A stretch of 64,000 nucleotides of DNA from Micromonospora arborensis (GCF_003205615.1 NZ_PYBV01000042.1:1-64000), one strand, 5' to 3'. Shown: positions 35,934 through 44,070, counted from the first letter of the stretch. Notes: generated by a model not told the origin, from the letters alone. Translations and numbers: made by a program.

Positions 35934-36451
35934 CGCGTACTCCCGGTTTCGGTCGTGGGCGTGACGAGGCTCGATTCGGCCAGCGACTCTCGCAGCCGCG
36001 CCAACCCGCGCGACGCGTGACTTTTCACCGCACCCTCGGAGCAGCCCATCGCCGCCGCAACGTCGGCGACTGGCAGGTCTTCCAGGTAACGGAGCACGAC
36101 AGTGGCCCGTTGCCGGGCCGGCAACGCCCGCAGCGCCCCGACGACCAGCTCGCGGACCGCCACGGTGTCGGCGTGGTCCCGGGCGACCCCGTCGTGGTCC
36201 CCGAGCGCCTGTTCCGGACGTCGGGCACGCCAACGCCACCGGTTGATCGAGCGGTTGACCAGCGCCCGTCGCGCGTACGCCTCCGGGCTGGTCTGCACCC
36301 GACGCCATCGCACGTACACCTGCTCCAGCACTTCCTGAAGCAGGTCCTCCGCAGCGTGCCGGTCACCGGTCAGCAGAAAGGCGACCCGCAACAGCGCCAC
36401 CGACCGTGTGCGAACGAAGTCATCGAACTCCGCCCCACGCGAATCCCTCAT
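35930..36451 (-). CDS. ECF RNA polymerase sigma factor, SigE family
   Basis: Protein of 173 residues. Region 2 is EFDDFVRTRSVALLRVAFLL, then DRHAAEDLLQEVLEQVYVRW. Region 4 is RALPARQRATVVLRYLEDLP and AMGCSEGAVKSHASRGLARL. This is the compact SigE-type ECF group abundant in actinomycetes. ATG 36451 follows GGGAGGG. It is the first gene of a two-gene operon with the membrane protein. The promoters it recognises are not apparent here. Confidence 0.9.
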   Translation of the reverse strand: MRDSRGAEFDDFVRTRSVALLRVAFLLTGDRHAAEDLLQEVLEQVYVRWRRVQTSPEAYARRALVNRSINRWRWRARRPEQALGDHDGVARDHADTVAVRELVVGALRALPARQRATVVLRYLEDLPVADVAAAMGCSEGAVKSHASRGLARLRESLAESSLVTPTTETGSTR

Positions 36452-36555
36452 CTGCCCTCCCGGCCTCGTCACCCAGTAAGACACCACATCGGCTCGCGAG
36501 GTTTACCGGTTCACAGTTGAGGGTTCCTGGGGTCGGCCCAAAGGTACGACGGACG

Positions 36556-37137
36556 TCAGCGGCACACCCGATAGCGCAGGTGAAGCACCCGGTTGCCCTG
36601 GATCACCACGTCAGGATCCTCCAACAGGTGCTGCGCGTCGACCGACCCGAAGTAGCGCTTGCCGGACCCGAACACCACCGGTACGACGTCCATACGCACC
36701 TCCTCGACCAGGCCCGCGGCAAGCACCTGGCCACCGACCTCGCCGGCGGCGACCTCGACCATGCGGTCACCCGCAAGCTCCTGCGCCCTGGCCACGGCTG
36801 CCTCGACGCCGTCGACGAAGTGAAACGGCGCCTCGGGGTCCCAGCCCTCGGGCGCCGGCCGGTGCGTCACGACGACCACGTGGTCGATTCCGCCCGGCGG
36901 TTTCCCGTCCCAGCCGTCGGTCAGGTCGAAGACGTGGCGGCCGGCGACTGTCACCCCGATCTGGTCCCAGTACGGCCGGGTGTAGTCGTAGGACGTCTGC
37001 GACACCTTGAGCACTCCGCTGTCGTCCAGAGGGACGTCCCCGCTGGACAACCAGTCGAACAGAGGTCCGGGCTGGTCGTTCTCGTCGGCGATGAAGCCGT
37101 CCACCGACACCGAGCTGTACATGACCACCTTGCCCAC
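36556..37137 (-). CDS. Dihydrofolate-reductase-family protein (RibD C-terminal type)
   Basis: Protein of 193 residues of the RibD_C/DHFR-like group. It opens VVMYSSVSVDGFIADENDQP, with VTVAGRHVFDLTDGWDGKPP and VVVVTHRPAPEG marking the NADPH-binding strands, and ends VQGNRVLHLRYRV. Members of this group are often of unknown substrate. GTG 37137 has GAGGAGAG upstream. The adjacent AraC-type gene upstream on the same strand could be its regulator. Confidence 0.85.
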   Translation of the reverse strand: MGKVVMYSSVSVDGFIADENDQPGPLFDWLSSGDVPLDDSGVLKVSQTSYDYTRPYWDQIGVTVAGRHVFDLTDGWDGKPPGGIDHVVVVTHRPAPEGWDPEAPFHFVDGVEAAVARAQELAGDRMVEVAAGEVGGQVLAAGLVEEVRMDVVPVVFGSGKRYFGSVDAQHLLEDPDVVIQGNRVLHLRYRVCR

Positions 37138-37202
37138 GGGGCTCTCCTCTGCTTCGGGTGCCCCCAAATTAGCGTCTGGTGAGCTGTCGCTCTTGTAAGA
37201 AA

Positions 37203-38042
37203 TCAATCGGCCGGCAGCGGCCAACTGTCCAGCGCGTGGCCGGGATGTTCGCGCAGGAACCGCCGCCGGTCCTCGACGTACCGGGTCGGCGTGAGCCCGG
37301 TGAACGCCCGGAACTCGTGGCCGAAATGGGCCTGGTCGAAGTAGCCTGCGCCACCGGCGAGGTCGGCCCAGTCGATCGGTTCGGCGGGGTTGATCGCGAA
37401 CACGGTGGCGACGAAGCGGTAGGAGCGGGCCAGCCGCTTCGGCGTGACACCGATGAGCTCTTTGAACCGCTGTGCCAGATGAGTGCTGCTGACACCGGCG
37501 GAAACCCTCAGGTCGTCGATAGCCACCGCCCCGCTGGTCGCAGCGATGATGCTGCTCGTATGGCGGACCAGCCCCAGGCCGGCGGGTTCGCCCAGCCGTC
37601 GCCTCAGCTCCTCCTCGAGCAGCGTCAGCATCTCGTGCGGTCCGTCCGCCGTGGCCAGCCGGTCTCGCAGCTCGGCGATGGCGGGCCGGCCCCACACCTG
37701 CTCCACCGTGACCGGCCGGTCACACAGCTCGGCCGCGGGCATCGGCAGGAACGGTGCCAGCCCCCACGGCTTGAAATGCACGCCGACGGACCAGGTCCGG
37801 GGTGGGTAGCCGAACTCCAACGCGCGGGTGGACGTGGTGATTACGCAGCCGTCGGCGTACTCGACCGTCTCGATGTCGGTGCAGGCGCGGATGCGGAACG
37901 GCGCCCCGAGGTTGACGATGAGCAACGCCGCCGGACTTGCCGGCAGCGTCAGCCGGGCGTACGGCGGCGCACCCTCCAGGTAGTAGAGGTCGTCGATCAG
38001 CCCGTCCAGCGGCGGTCGTGGCACTCTGGACACGTACTCCAT
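37203..38042 (-). CDS. AraC family transcriptional regulator
   Basis: Protein of 279 residues with an N-terminal cupin-like sensing domain (LPASPAALLIVNLGAPFRIR; VGVHFKPWGLAPFL). A C-terminal double helix-turn-helix follows: RVSAGVSSTHLAQRFKELIG and GAGYFDQAHFGHEFRAFTG. ATG 38042 is chosen because upstream sequence in frame looks like unrelated debris, although the ribosome site is weak. It lies 65 bases upstream of the DHFR-family gene on the same strand, a likely target. Confidence 0.85.
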   Translation of the reverse strand: MEYVSRVPRPPLDGLIDDLYYLEGAPPYARLTLPASPAALLIVNLGAPFRIRACTDIETVEYADGCVITTSTRALEFGYPPRTWSVGVHFKPWGLAPFLPMPAAELCDRPVTVEQVWGRPAIAELRDRLATADGPHEMLTLLEEELRRRLGEPAGLGLVRHTSSIIAATSGAVAIDDLRVSAGVSSTHLAQRFKELIGVTPKRLARSYRFVATVFAINPAEPIDWADLAGGAGYFDQAHFGHEFRAFTGLTPTRYVEDRRRFLREHPGHALDSWPLPAD

Positions 38043-38244
38043 GCCCAGAGCATCGCCGACATCGCGCGCCGGGATGGTCCAGCCGCGCCGCCGAAGGCAC
38101 TTGTAGGTGGTCGGCTTGGCAATCGGCCAGTAGCAACCCGTGCGCGGGCATGATCCACTCCAGGTCGCCGACATTGCGCTTTTCCTCGTCGCGGATACCG
38201 CCATGTCGGCGGACCGGAGTGGATCCCGTGAGTGCTCGCCCGTC

Positions 38245-38282
38245 GGCGAAAGGCCCCCGGCCGGCGCCGGGAGCCTTTCGCC
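38245..38282 (-). terminator. Strong terminator-like hairpin downstream of the MFS gene
   Basis: GGCGAAAGGC (38245-38254) pairs perfectly with GCCTTTCGCC (38273-38282). A further 6 bp (CCCGGC with GCCGGG) extend inside after a one-base mismatch, around loop CGGC. Probably ends minus-strand transcripts from the MFS region. Confidence 0.6.
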
Positions 38283-38294
38283 TGGACCAGGCAG

Positions 38295-38483
38295 CTATCC
38301 GGCGACGAGCTGGGCTGACGCCTCGGGCGTCGGGGTCGTGCCGGTCGACCGGCGCAGCCGTAGCAGGGCGACGGTGCGGGCGCCGAGCACGCCGAGGTTG
38401 ACGCCCGCCAGGCTAGGAAGCCCGGGATCCCCCACGCAGGACCCGAACGACAGGCACCACCCCTGACCTTCGTCAGGTCCCAC
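38295..38483 (-). pseudogene. Possible C-terminal remnant of a membrane protein
   Basis: A 62-codon frame whose end reads SLAGVNLGVLGARTVALLRL, then RRSTGTTPTPEASAQ. This has the look of a last membrane helix and cytoplasmic tail. Its stop lies just before the strong hairpin 38245-38282, as if both came from a complete gene that lost its 5' part. Nothing else supports coding. Confidence 0.25.
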
Positions 38484-38526
38484 CGGACACCGGTGGAGGC
38501 CTGCACCACCGGCGTCCGCGTGAGGA

Positions 38527-39771
38527 TCAGCGGACGGCGACGGGATCGGCCGGTTGCGGTTGCGGGGCCGCAGGCCAGGTGAGTCGGCGTACGCCGGGAA
38601 CGAGCGCGGTGCCCGCGCAGGAGGCGAGGACCAGTAGGCCGGCGATTGCCAGCGGCACGGGCGCGCCGAACGCGTCGGCGGCCAGCGGTGCCAGGGCGTA
38701 CCCCAACGGCATAGCGGCCAGCGACACCAGCCAGTCGTAGGAGGTGACGCGGGCCAGAACCTCCGGCGGGAAGTGCTGCTGCACGACGGTCTCCCAGACC
38801 GGGTTGAGGTAGCCGAGGGCGGTCAGCGCCACGGCGTACGCGGCGATCACCGCTGGGGCGGGCGCGGCGACGGCGAGTAGGACCAGCGGCGCGGCGTAGC
38901 TGGCCAGCCCGAGGTTGGCCAGCAGCACCGGCCGGTGTAGCCGGACCCGCCCGGCCAGCAGCGAACCGGTGAGCATGCCGATCGCGCCGGCCTGCAACAA
39001 CAGCACCCAGGTCGTCTCGCCGCCGAGGTTTTCGATGGCGATGGCCGGCCCGAGGGTCATCAGTACGGCGGCGGCGCCGTTCCACACGCCGTGCCCGAGC
39101 AGGCTGGTCCAGAACCAGTCGCGGGCGCGGACCTCGCCGAACCCGTGCCGTAGGTCGGCGAGGACGGAACGGCGGGGCACCGGCACGTGGCGGACGCGTA
39201 CCAGCGCGAGCAGGGTGGCGCTGAGCGCGAACGACGCGCTGTCGAGGATGAATGCCCAGCCGGGCCCGGCGGCCCAGATCAGCGCGCCGGCCAGCGCCGG
39301 GCCGGCGAGCCGGCTGGTGTTGGCGGTGATCCCCATCAGGGCGTTGGCCCGCTGCCGGCCGGCCGGTTCGACGGTGCCGGCGACCAGCGGGGACGCGGTC
39401 GGCATGGCGAATGCCGACGCGGTGCCACCGAGCGCGGACGCCACGACGACAGTGGTCAGTGACGGGTCGTCGCCGAGCAACTGCAGGCCGACCGCGAGTT
39501 GGGTCGCGCAGCGGACCAGGTCGGCCAGCAGGGCGACCCGCCGGGCGTCGAACCGGTCGGCGACGACACCACCGAGTGGCAGCAGCAGCAACCGGGGGAC
39601 CATCGCCGCGGCGAGGACGACGGCCAGCGCGCCGGTGGAGCCGGTGGCCCGCAGCACGGCCAGGGCCAGCGCGGCGGGCACCACCGCGTCGCCGAGAGCG
39701 GAGACGGTACGGCCCAGGAACAGCAGCCGGAAGGAGCGGGCGCGCAGGGGGTGAGGCATACCCCGCAACAT
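38527..39771 (-). CDS. MFS transporter (drug-efflux type)
   Basis: Major-facilitator protein of 414 residues with about twelve helices. FRLLFLGRTVSALGDAVVPA is helix 1, and GGVVADRFDARRVALLADLV is the loop 2-3 motif (G-x3-D-R-x-x-R-R). ANALMGITANTSRLAGPALA is the mid-region motif common to MFS_3/enterobactin-exporter relatives. It is divergent from a MarR gene across an operator with CGAA/TTCG dyads, so expression is likely induced by the MarR ligand. Starts at 39771 or 39759 are possible. Confidence 0.88.
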   Translation of the reverse strand: MLRGMPHPLRARSFRLLFLGRTVSALGDAVVPAALALAVLRATGSTGALAVVLAAAMVPRLLLLPLGGVVADRFDARRVALLADLVRCATQLAVGLQLLGDDPSLTTVVVASALGGTASAFAMPTASPLVAGTVEPAGRQRANALMGITANTSRLAGPALAGALIWAAGPGWAFILDSASFALSATLLALVRVRHVPVPRRSVLADLRHGFGEVRARDWFWTSLLGHGVWNGAAAVLMTLGPAIAIENLGGETTWVLLLQAGAIGMLTGSLLAGRVRLHRPVLLANLGLASYAAPLVLLAVAAPAPAVIAAYAVALTALGYLNPVWETVVQQHFPPEVLARVTSYDWLVSLAAMPLGYALAPLAADAFGAPVPLAIAGLLVLASCAGTALVPGVRRLTWPAAPQPQPADPVAVR

Positions 39772-39779
39772 ACTTCGAC

Positions 39780-39807
39780 GCCGAATCTTTCGGCAACGAA
39801 TATTTCG
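39780..39807. promoter_or_regulatory. Operator dyads between the MFS and MarR genes
   Basis: GCCGAA-TCT-TTCGGC (39780-39794) and CGAA-TAT-TTCG (39797-39807) share the pattern CGAA-N3-TTCG. The dyad centres lie 15 bases apart, in the 57-base divergent promoter. Probable binding site for the adjacent MarR protein. Confidence 0.65.
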
Positions 39808-39828
39808 GCGCTGACGTAAGCTGGGGCC

Positions 39829-40344
39829 ATGACCGCCACTCCGGACGCCGTCGACCGGCACATCGAGCGCTGGCTGCCCGTGGTGCCCGCTCTCGACCCG
39901 GACGTCGAGGGCGCGGTGACCAGGATGATCAAACTGACCCGGCACCTGCGGGCGGTCAAGGAACGGGTCCTGGTCGATCTCGACCTGCCAGCCCACGAGT
40001 ACGACACCCTGCACGCCCTGGCCGGCCGCCGCGGACGGGCGGCCCCCTCGGACCTCGCCGCGGATCTCGCGATGGCCCCCGCCTCGATCACGGCGCGCGT
40101 GGACGCCCTGCTGCGGCGAGGCTTCGTGCGTCGGATTCCGTCGACAGTCGACCGTCGCCGGGTGGACGTCGAGCTGACCGACGCGGGTCAGGCCGCCTGG
40201 CACGGGGCGATGGAAATCCAGGGCGCGGAGGAGCACCGGCTGCTCGGCGCGCTCACCCCGACCGAGCGGCGACACCTGTCCGACCTGCTGCGTCGGGTGC
40301 TGCTCGTCGCCGAGCAGCCGGAAGACGCACCGGAAGCCGACTGA
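39829..40344 (+). CDS. MarR family transcriptional regulator
   Basis: Winged-helix protein of 171 residues. DLPAHEYDTLHALAGRRG begins the HTH, APSDLAADLAMAPASITARV is the recognition region and RRIPSTVDRRRVDVELTDA the wing, with long flanking helices. It is divergent from an MFS efflux gene with operator dyads between them, the classic MarR repressor/efflux arrangement. The inducer is unknown. Confidence 0.88.
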   Translation: MTATPDAVDRHIERWLPVVPALDPDVEGAVTRMIKLTRHLRAVKERVLVDLDLPAHEYDTLHALAGRRGRAAPSDLAADLAMAPASITARVDALLRRGFVRRIPSTVDRRRVDVELTDAGQAAWHGAMEIQGAEEHRLLGALTPTERRHLSDLLRRVLLVAEQPEDAPEAD

Positions 40345-40397
40345 GCGGGCCAAAATCGTGTGGCGGCCCGCGTACCGATGATGGAAGGGTGACCGGC

Positions 40398-40913
40398 GTG
40401 ACTGCGCATGCGCTGGCCGGGGCCCTGGCCGACGACGGACGGCGACGGATCTTCGCGGCGATCGTGCTGGGTGCGCCCAGCACGGCGGACGTCGCCGAAC
40501 GGACCGGCCTGCCGGCGCGGGTGGTGCTCACCGGGGTCCGCCGGCTCACCGACGCGGGCCTCGTCACCGGCGTGGACGGCGCGCTCGCGGCCGACGAGGC
40601 GTCGCTCCGGTCGGCCGCCCGCGACAGCCGCCCGGCCGACGACGCCGAGCCGGCCGCCGACCCGGTACTGCGGACCTTCCTGCGCGCCGGCGTCCTGGTC
40701 GGCCTGCCGGCCCAGCGGAGCCGGCGGCGGCTGCTGCTCGCGCACATCGCGGAGCGGTCGTTCGAACCGGGAACGCGCTATCCGGAACGAGCCGTCGACG
40801 ACGCCCTCAAGCCGTGGTGCGCCGCGGGCGGGTCGGACCATGCCACGCTGCGCCGGTACCTGATCGACGAGCAGTTGCTCACCCGCGAGCACGGCATCTA
40901 CCAGCGGCCCTGA
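40398..40913 (+). CDS. DUF2087 domain protein with N-terminal winged helix
   Basis: Protein of 171 residues. The N-terminal half is ArsR-like (AGALADDGRRRIFAAIVLGA, then DVAERTGLPARVVLTGVRRL). The C-terminal half is a DUF2087 domain (LLLAHIAERSFEPGTRYPE, DHATLRRYLIDEQLLTREHG). DUF2087 proteins are probable DNA-binding regulators. GTG 40398 is nine bases from GGAAGG; GTG 40389 is too close to it. It follows the MarR gene by 53 bases on the same strand. Confidence 0.8.
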   Translation: MTAHALAGALADDGRRRIFAAIVLGAPSTADVAERTGLPARVVLTGVRRLTDAGLVTGVDGALAADEASLRSAARDSRPADDAEPAADPVLRTFLRAGVLVGLPAQRSRRRLLLAHIAERSFEPGTRYPERAVDDALKPWCAAGGSDHATLRRYLIDEQLLTREHGIYQRP

Positions 40914-40965
40914 TCGTCCGCTGCGCCAATCGTCTGGTCGCGGAGCATCTTGCTAGCCTCGGCGC

Positions 40966-41442
40966 ATGACCTCCTGCACGCCCGCCGACGGCCCACCGGA
41001 CCTGTTGTTCCTGCTCTCCTGGGCGAGTCACGCGTTGCAGACCGAGCACGCCGCAGGGCTGGCCGAGCTGGGCATTTCACCGCGGGCGCACTATGTGCTT
41101 GCCCAGGCCCGCGCCGGCGATCTGACCCAGCGGGAGATCGGTGAGCGATGCGGCGTGGACAAGACCACGATGGTCGTCACGCTCGACCAGTTGGAGCGGG
41201 CCGGGCTGGCCGAGCGTCGCCCCGTACCGACGGATCGGCGGGCCCGGATGGTCGCGGTGACCCCGGCGGGGGAGCAGGTCCTCTCGCGGGCGCAGCAGGT
41301 GGTCCGGCGCATCCAGGACGACCTCCTCGCGACCCTGCCTGAGCAGGACCGGGAGGCGTTCCTGCGTGCCCTCCTGGCGCTGTTGAGCGGCCCGTTGGCC
41401 AACACCTCCCCGTACGCGCCTGGCAATCGATCCGGCTGCTGA
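40966..41442 (+). CDS. MarR family transcriptional regulator
   Basis: Protein of 158 residues. LGISPRAHYVLAQARAGDLT begins the HTH, REIGERCGVDKTTMVVTLDQ is the recognition helix region, and RRPVPTDRRARMVAVTPAG is the wing. It ends 9 bases before a short dyad (41452-41475) that precedes the DUF6069 gene on the same strand, a plausible target. Few upstream bases remain after the DUF2087 gene. Confidence 0.87.
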   Translation: MTSCTPADGPPDLLFLLSWASHALQTEHAAGLAELGISPRAHYVLAQARAGDLTQREIGERCGVDKTTMVVTLDQLERAGLAERRPVPTDRRARMVAVTPAGEQVLSRAQQVVRRIQDDLLATLPEQDREAFLRALLALLSGPLANTSPYAPGNRSGC

Positions 41443-41451
41443 TCCCGATTG

Positions 41452-41475
41452 AGATAGTTCCGAACAAGACTATCT
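41452..41475. promoter_or_regulatory. Operator-like dyad before the DUF6069 gene
   Basis: AGATAGT (41452-41458) and ACTATCT (41469-41475) form 7-bp arms around a 10-nt spacer. Its AT-rich character stands out in this GC-rich stretch, and it lies 44 bases before an ATG. It may bind the MarR protein encoded just upstream. Confidence 0.5.
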
Positions 41476-41518
41476 GCTACGGTCGTCCTCGTTCGTTTCC
41501 CCTGAACGAGGAGCCGTC

Positions 41519-41932
41519 ATGAGCGCTACCGCCGTTGCGACCCCCACTACCCCATTGCTGCGCCGCCGCGCCCTCGGCGTCGCCGCCGCCGTCGTGGCCT
41601 GCCTGGCCATCTGGGCGATCGGCGCGCTGGCCGGAGTCGACTACACCGTCGAGAACCCGGGTCAGCCCGCCAGGGTCATCGGGGCCGGCGCGATCGTCAC
41701 GGTCGCGCTGGGCGCCACCCTGCTCGGCTGGGCGGCGTTGGCCCTGCTGGAGCGGTTCGCCAAGCGGTTCGCCCGTCCTGTCTGGATATCGCTGGCCGTC
41801 CTGGTGACGTTGCTGTCCTTCGCCCCGCTGATCGGCACCGAGGCCACCGGCGGCGCCAAGCTGGCCCTCGGCGCGACGCACGTGGCCGTGGCGGTCATGC
41901 TGATCGCCCTGCTGCCGGCCCGTCGCCGCTGA
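41519..41932 (+). CDS. Four-helix membrane protein (DUF6069-like)
   Basis: Protein of 137 residues with four hydrophobic segments: LGVAAAVVACLAIWAIGALA, VIGAGAIVTVALGATLLGWA, WISLAVLVTLLSFAPLIG and GATHVAVAVMLIALLPA. It matches the size and layout of the actinobacterial DUF6069 family, of unknown function. ATG 41519 follows CGAGGAGCC. It is likely controlled by the MarR gene and dyad just upstream. Confidence 0.75.
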   Translation: MSATAVATPTTPLLRRRALGVAAAVVACLAIWAIGALAGVDYTVENPGQPARVIGAGAIVTVALGATLLGWAALALLERFAKRFARPVWISLAVLVTLLSFAPLIGTEATGGAKLALGATHVAVAVMLIALLPARRR

Positions 41933-41974
41933 CCGAATGGATAAAGCCGTTGACCGGGCGGTGATGATCAACAG

Positions 41975-42490
41975 GTGACCACCACCGTCCGACCAACCTG
42001 GTCGACCAGCAACGTTCGGCCCGACCACCCCGACGCGGTGCAACTGCTGCGTGAGTACATGACCGAGATGGTGGTTCGCTACCACCGCCGCCCGGCCCTG
42101 CCCGGCGAGGTCGACGAGGCGCTGGCCGAGCTGCCCAGCAACGACCTGATCGACCCGAGCGGGCTGCTGCTGCTCGCCCACCACGGCGCTGACCTGGCCG
42201 GCTGCGCCGGGCTGCGCTGGCAGCCAGGCTGGGCCGAGCTGACCCGGGTGTTCGTCCGCCCCGCTCATCGTGGTGCCGGTGGGGGCACCGCGCTACTGGC
42301 CGCCATTGAGGAACAAGCCCGGGCGGCCGGGGCGGACCGGATCCGCCTCGACACCCGCAACGACCTGGTCGAGGCCCGCGCCCTGTACGCGCGGCACGGC
42401 TACCGGGAGATCCCGGCGTACTCGCGGGGCCCCTACGCCGAGCACTGGTTCGAGAAGCGGTTGACGCCAGCCGACGGACGCGCTAAATAA
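41975..42490 (+). CDS. GNAT N-acetyltransferase
   Basis: Acetyltransferase of 171 residues. DAVQLLREYMTEMVVRYH opens it, the acetyl-CoA loop is VFVRPAHRGAGGGTALLAAI (R-G-x-G-G pattern), and ARALYARHGYREIPAYSRGP is the C-terminal motif. The substrate is unknown. GTG 41975 is the start. It is followed by the heat-shock gene after 62 bases, which hold a HAIR-like operator, so the two are regulated separately. Confidence 0.87.
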   Translation: MTTTVRPTWSTSNVRPDHPDAVQLLREYMTEMVVRYHRRPALPGEVDEALAELPSNDLIDPSGLLLLAHHGADLAGCAGLRWQPGWAELTRVFVRPAHRGAGGGTALLAAIEEQARAAGADRIRLDTRNDLVEARALYARHGYREIPAYSRGPYAEHWFEKRLTPADGRAK

Positions 42491-42500
42491 GTAGAGGAAG

Positions 42501-42519
42501 TTGAGCCGCCCAGGCTCAA
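42501..42519. promoter_or_regulatory. HAIR-like HspR operator before hsp20
   Basis: TTGAG-N9-CTCAA (42501-42519) keeps the half-sites and exact spacing of the actinobacterial HspR element (CTTGAGT-N7-ACTCAAG). The arms extend as GTTGAGCC/GGCTCAAC. It lies 33 bases before the start of the small heat-shock gene. Confidence 0.65.
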
Positions 42520-42552
42520 CCCATCACCTTCGGCCAGGAGAACCGAGGAGGC

Positions 42553-42984
42553 ATGACCATGTTGATGCGTACCGACCCGTTCCGCGAGATCGACCGGCTC
42601 ACCGAGCAGTTCTTCGGTACGACAGCCCGTCCCGCGACGATGCACCTGGACGCGTACCGCGACGGCGACCACTTCTACGCGGCGTTCGACCTGCCCGGCG
42701 TCGACCCGGACAGCATCGACTGCACCGTCGAGCGCAACGTGCTCACCGTCCGCGCCGAGCGTCGCCGGCCCGTCGGCGACGGCGTCGAGCTGGTGGCCGC
42801 CGAACGCCCGATGGGCACCTTCACCCGGCGGCTGTTCCTGGGCGACACACTGGACACCGACAAGCTGGAGGCGGGCTACGAGCACGGGGTGCTGACGTTG
42901 CGCATCCCCGTCGCCGAGCGTGCCAAGCCCCGCCGGGTGACCATCACGGCCAACGGCGACGGCCGTCGGCAAATCAACGCCTGA
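42553..42984 (+). CDS. Hsp20/alpha-crystallin small heat-shock protein
   Basis: ATP-independent holdase chaperone of 143 residues. The alpha-crystallin domain spans about 30-130, with DHFYAAFDLPGVDPDSIDC, VERNVLTVRAERR and the signature EAGYEHGVLTLRIPVAER near the C-terminus. A short C-terminal extension lacks a clear I-x-I motif. ATG 42553 follows CGAGGAGGC. The HspR-type operator just upstream suggests heat-induced derepression. Confidence 0.92.
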   Translation: MTMLMRTDPFREIDRLTEQFFGTTARPATMHLDAYRDGDHFYAAFDLPGVDPDSIDCTVERNVLTVRAERRRPVGDGVELVAAERPMGTFTRRLFLGDTLDTDKLEAGYEHGVLTLRIPVAERAKPRRVTITANGDGRRQINA

Positions 42985-43069
42985 CCACGATCGCCTGATC
43001 GACACGGAGACGGGTGGGATCCGGCGCGCCTACGCGCTGATCCCACCCGAGGCTGAGAGCCTTTTTCAC

Positions 43070-44068
43070 ATGGTGATCTCCGACGCTCCGGTACTGGCCC
43101 GCCCGACCGCGCCGCCCGCGCTGCCGAGCGGGCCGGTCGAGGTCACCGAGGCGTGGCTGCGCAACAGGCGGTTGTCCGAGCACACCCGCGACGCGTACCG
43201 GCGTGATGTCACCGGCTGGCTGCGCTGGTGCGCCGGCCGCGACCTGGATCCGCTGCGGGCCACGTTCCTGCACGTCAACGAGTACGCCCGCGCGCTGGAG
43301 TCGACAATCGGTGCCCGCAGCGGCCGCCCGCTGACCCCGGCGACCGTGGCACGTCGGCTCTCCGCGCTGTCCAGCTGGTACGACTTCCTCGTCAAACTCG
43401 GCGGGGTGCCGGCCAACCCGGTCTCCGGCGCGGACCGACCCCGCGTCGACCGGGACCACTCCGCCACCGTCGGGCTCACCCCCGAGGAGGTGGACGCCCT
43501 ACTCGCCGCCGCCGACGCGGACACCGGCGCGACCGCCGTGCGCAATCGGGCCGCGATCGCGCTCCTGGCCGACCTGGGCCTACGGGTCGGGGAGCTCATC
43601 TCCCTGGACCTGACCGACCTCGGCACCGAACGCGGGCACCGCAGCGTGCGCTTCATCGGCAAGGGCGGCAAGCAGCGCCGCCGCGCCCTGACCCCCGGCA
43701 CCGGCTACGCCGTCGACGCCTACCTGGCCCAGCGGGCCGCCGCCACCGGCGTGCCGGTGCCGCAGCTGACCGGGCCGCTGCTGGTCACCGCCAGCGGCGC
43801 CCGACTGGACCGGCACTCGGTGTTCCGGATGGTCCGTCGGCTTGCCCGCGCGGCCGGCATCCCGGCCTGGGCGAAGCTGTCGCCGCACTCGCTGCGGCAC
43901 GCCTTCGCCACCACCGCCCGTTCCGAGGGCGTGCCGCTGGAGGACGTGCAGGACGCGATGGGCCACGCCGACCCACGCACCACCCGCCGTTACGACAGGG
44001 ACCGGCACAACCTCGACCGCGACCCGGCGTACGTGGTGTGGGCGGCCCGGTCCCGCCGCCGCGGCTGA
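43070..44068 (+). CDS. Tyrosine recombinase/integrase (XerC/D-like)
   Basis: Recombinase of 332 residues. The N-terminal SAM-like core-binding domain is about 25-130 (TEAWLRNRRLSEHTRDAYRR). The catalytic residues are R in LGLRVGEL, K in FIGKGGKQR, H-x-x-R in LSPHSLRHAF, H in AMGHADPRT and Y in RRYDRDRH. All five are intact. There are no phage or plasmid genes beside it, so it may be a XerC/D-like housekeeping enzyme or a stand-alone integrase. A 32-bp direct repeat follows its stop. Confidence 0.87.
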   Translation: MVISDAPVLARPTAPPALPSGPVEVTEAWLRNRRLSEHTRDAYRRDVTGWLRWCAGRDLDPLRATFLHVNEYARALESTIGARSGRPLTPATVARRLSALSSWYDFLVKLGGVPANPVSGADRPRVDRDHSATVGLTPEEVDALLAAADADTGATAVRNRAAIALLADLGLRVGELISLDLTDLGTERGHRSVRFIGKGGKQRRRALTPGTGYAVDAYLAQRAAATGVPVPQLTGPLLVTASGARLDRHSVFRMVRRLARAAGIPAWAKLSPHSLRHAFATTARSEGVPLEDVQDAMGHADPRTTRRYDRDRHNLDRDPAYVVWAARSRRRG

Positions 44069-44070
44069 TC

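Larger units (their letters stand above)
38043..38526. other. Gene-poor 484-base gap with remnant-like sequence
   Basis: Between the AraC start and the MFS stop there is no convincing intact gene. It contains a strong hairpin (38245-38282) and a 62-codon minus-strand frame that resembles the tail of a membrane protein (38295-38483). The segment next to the AraC start translates in frame to KPTTYKCLRRRGWTIPARD, which looks like debris from another gene. The gap probably records past rearrangement. Confidence 0.4.
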
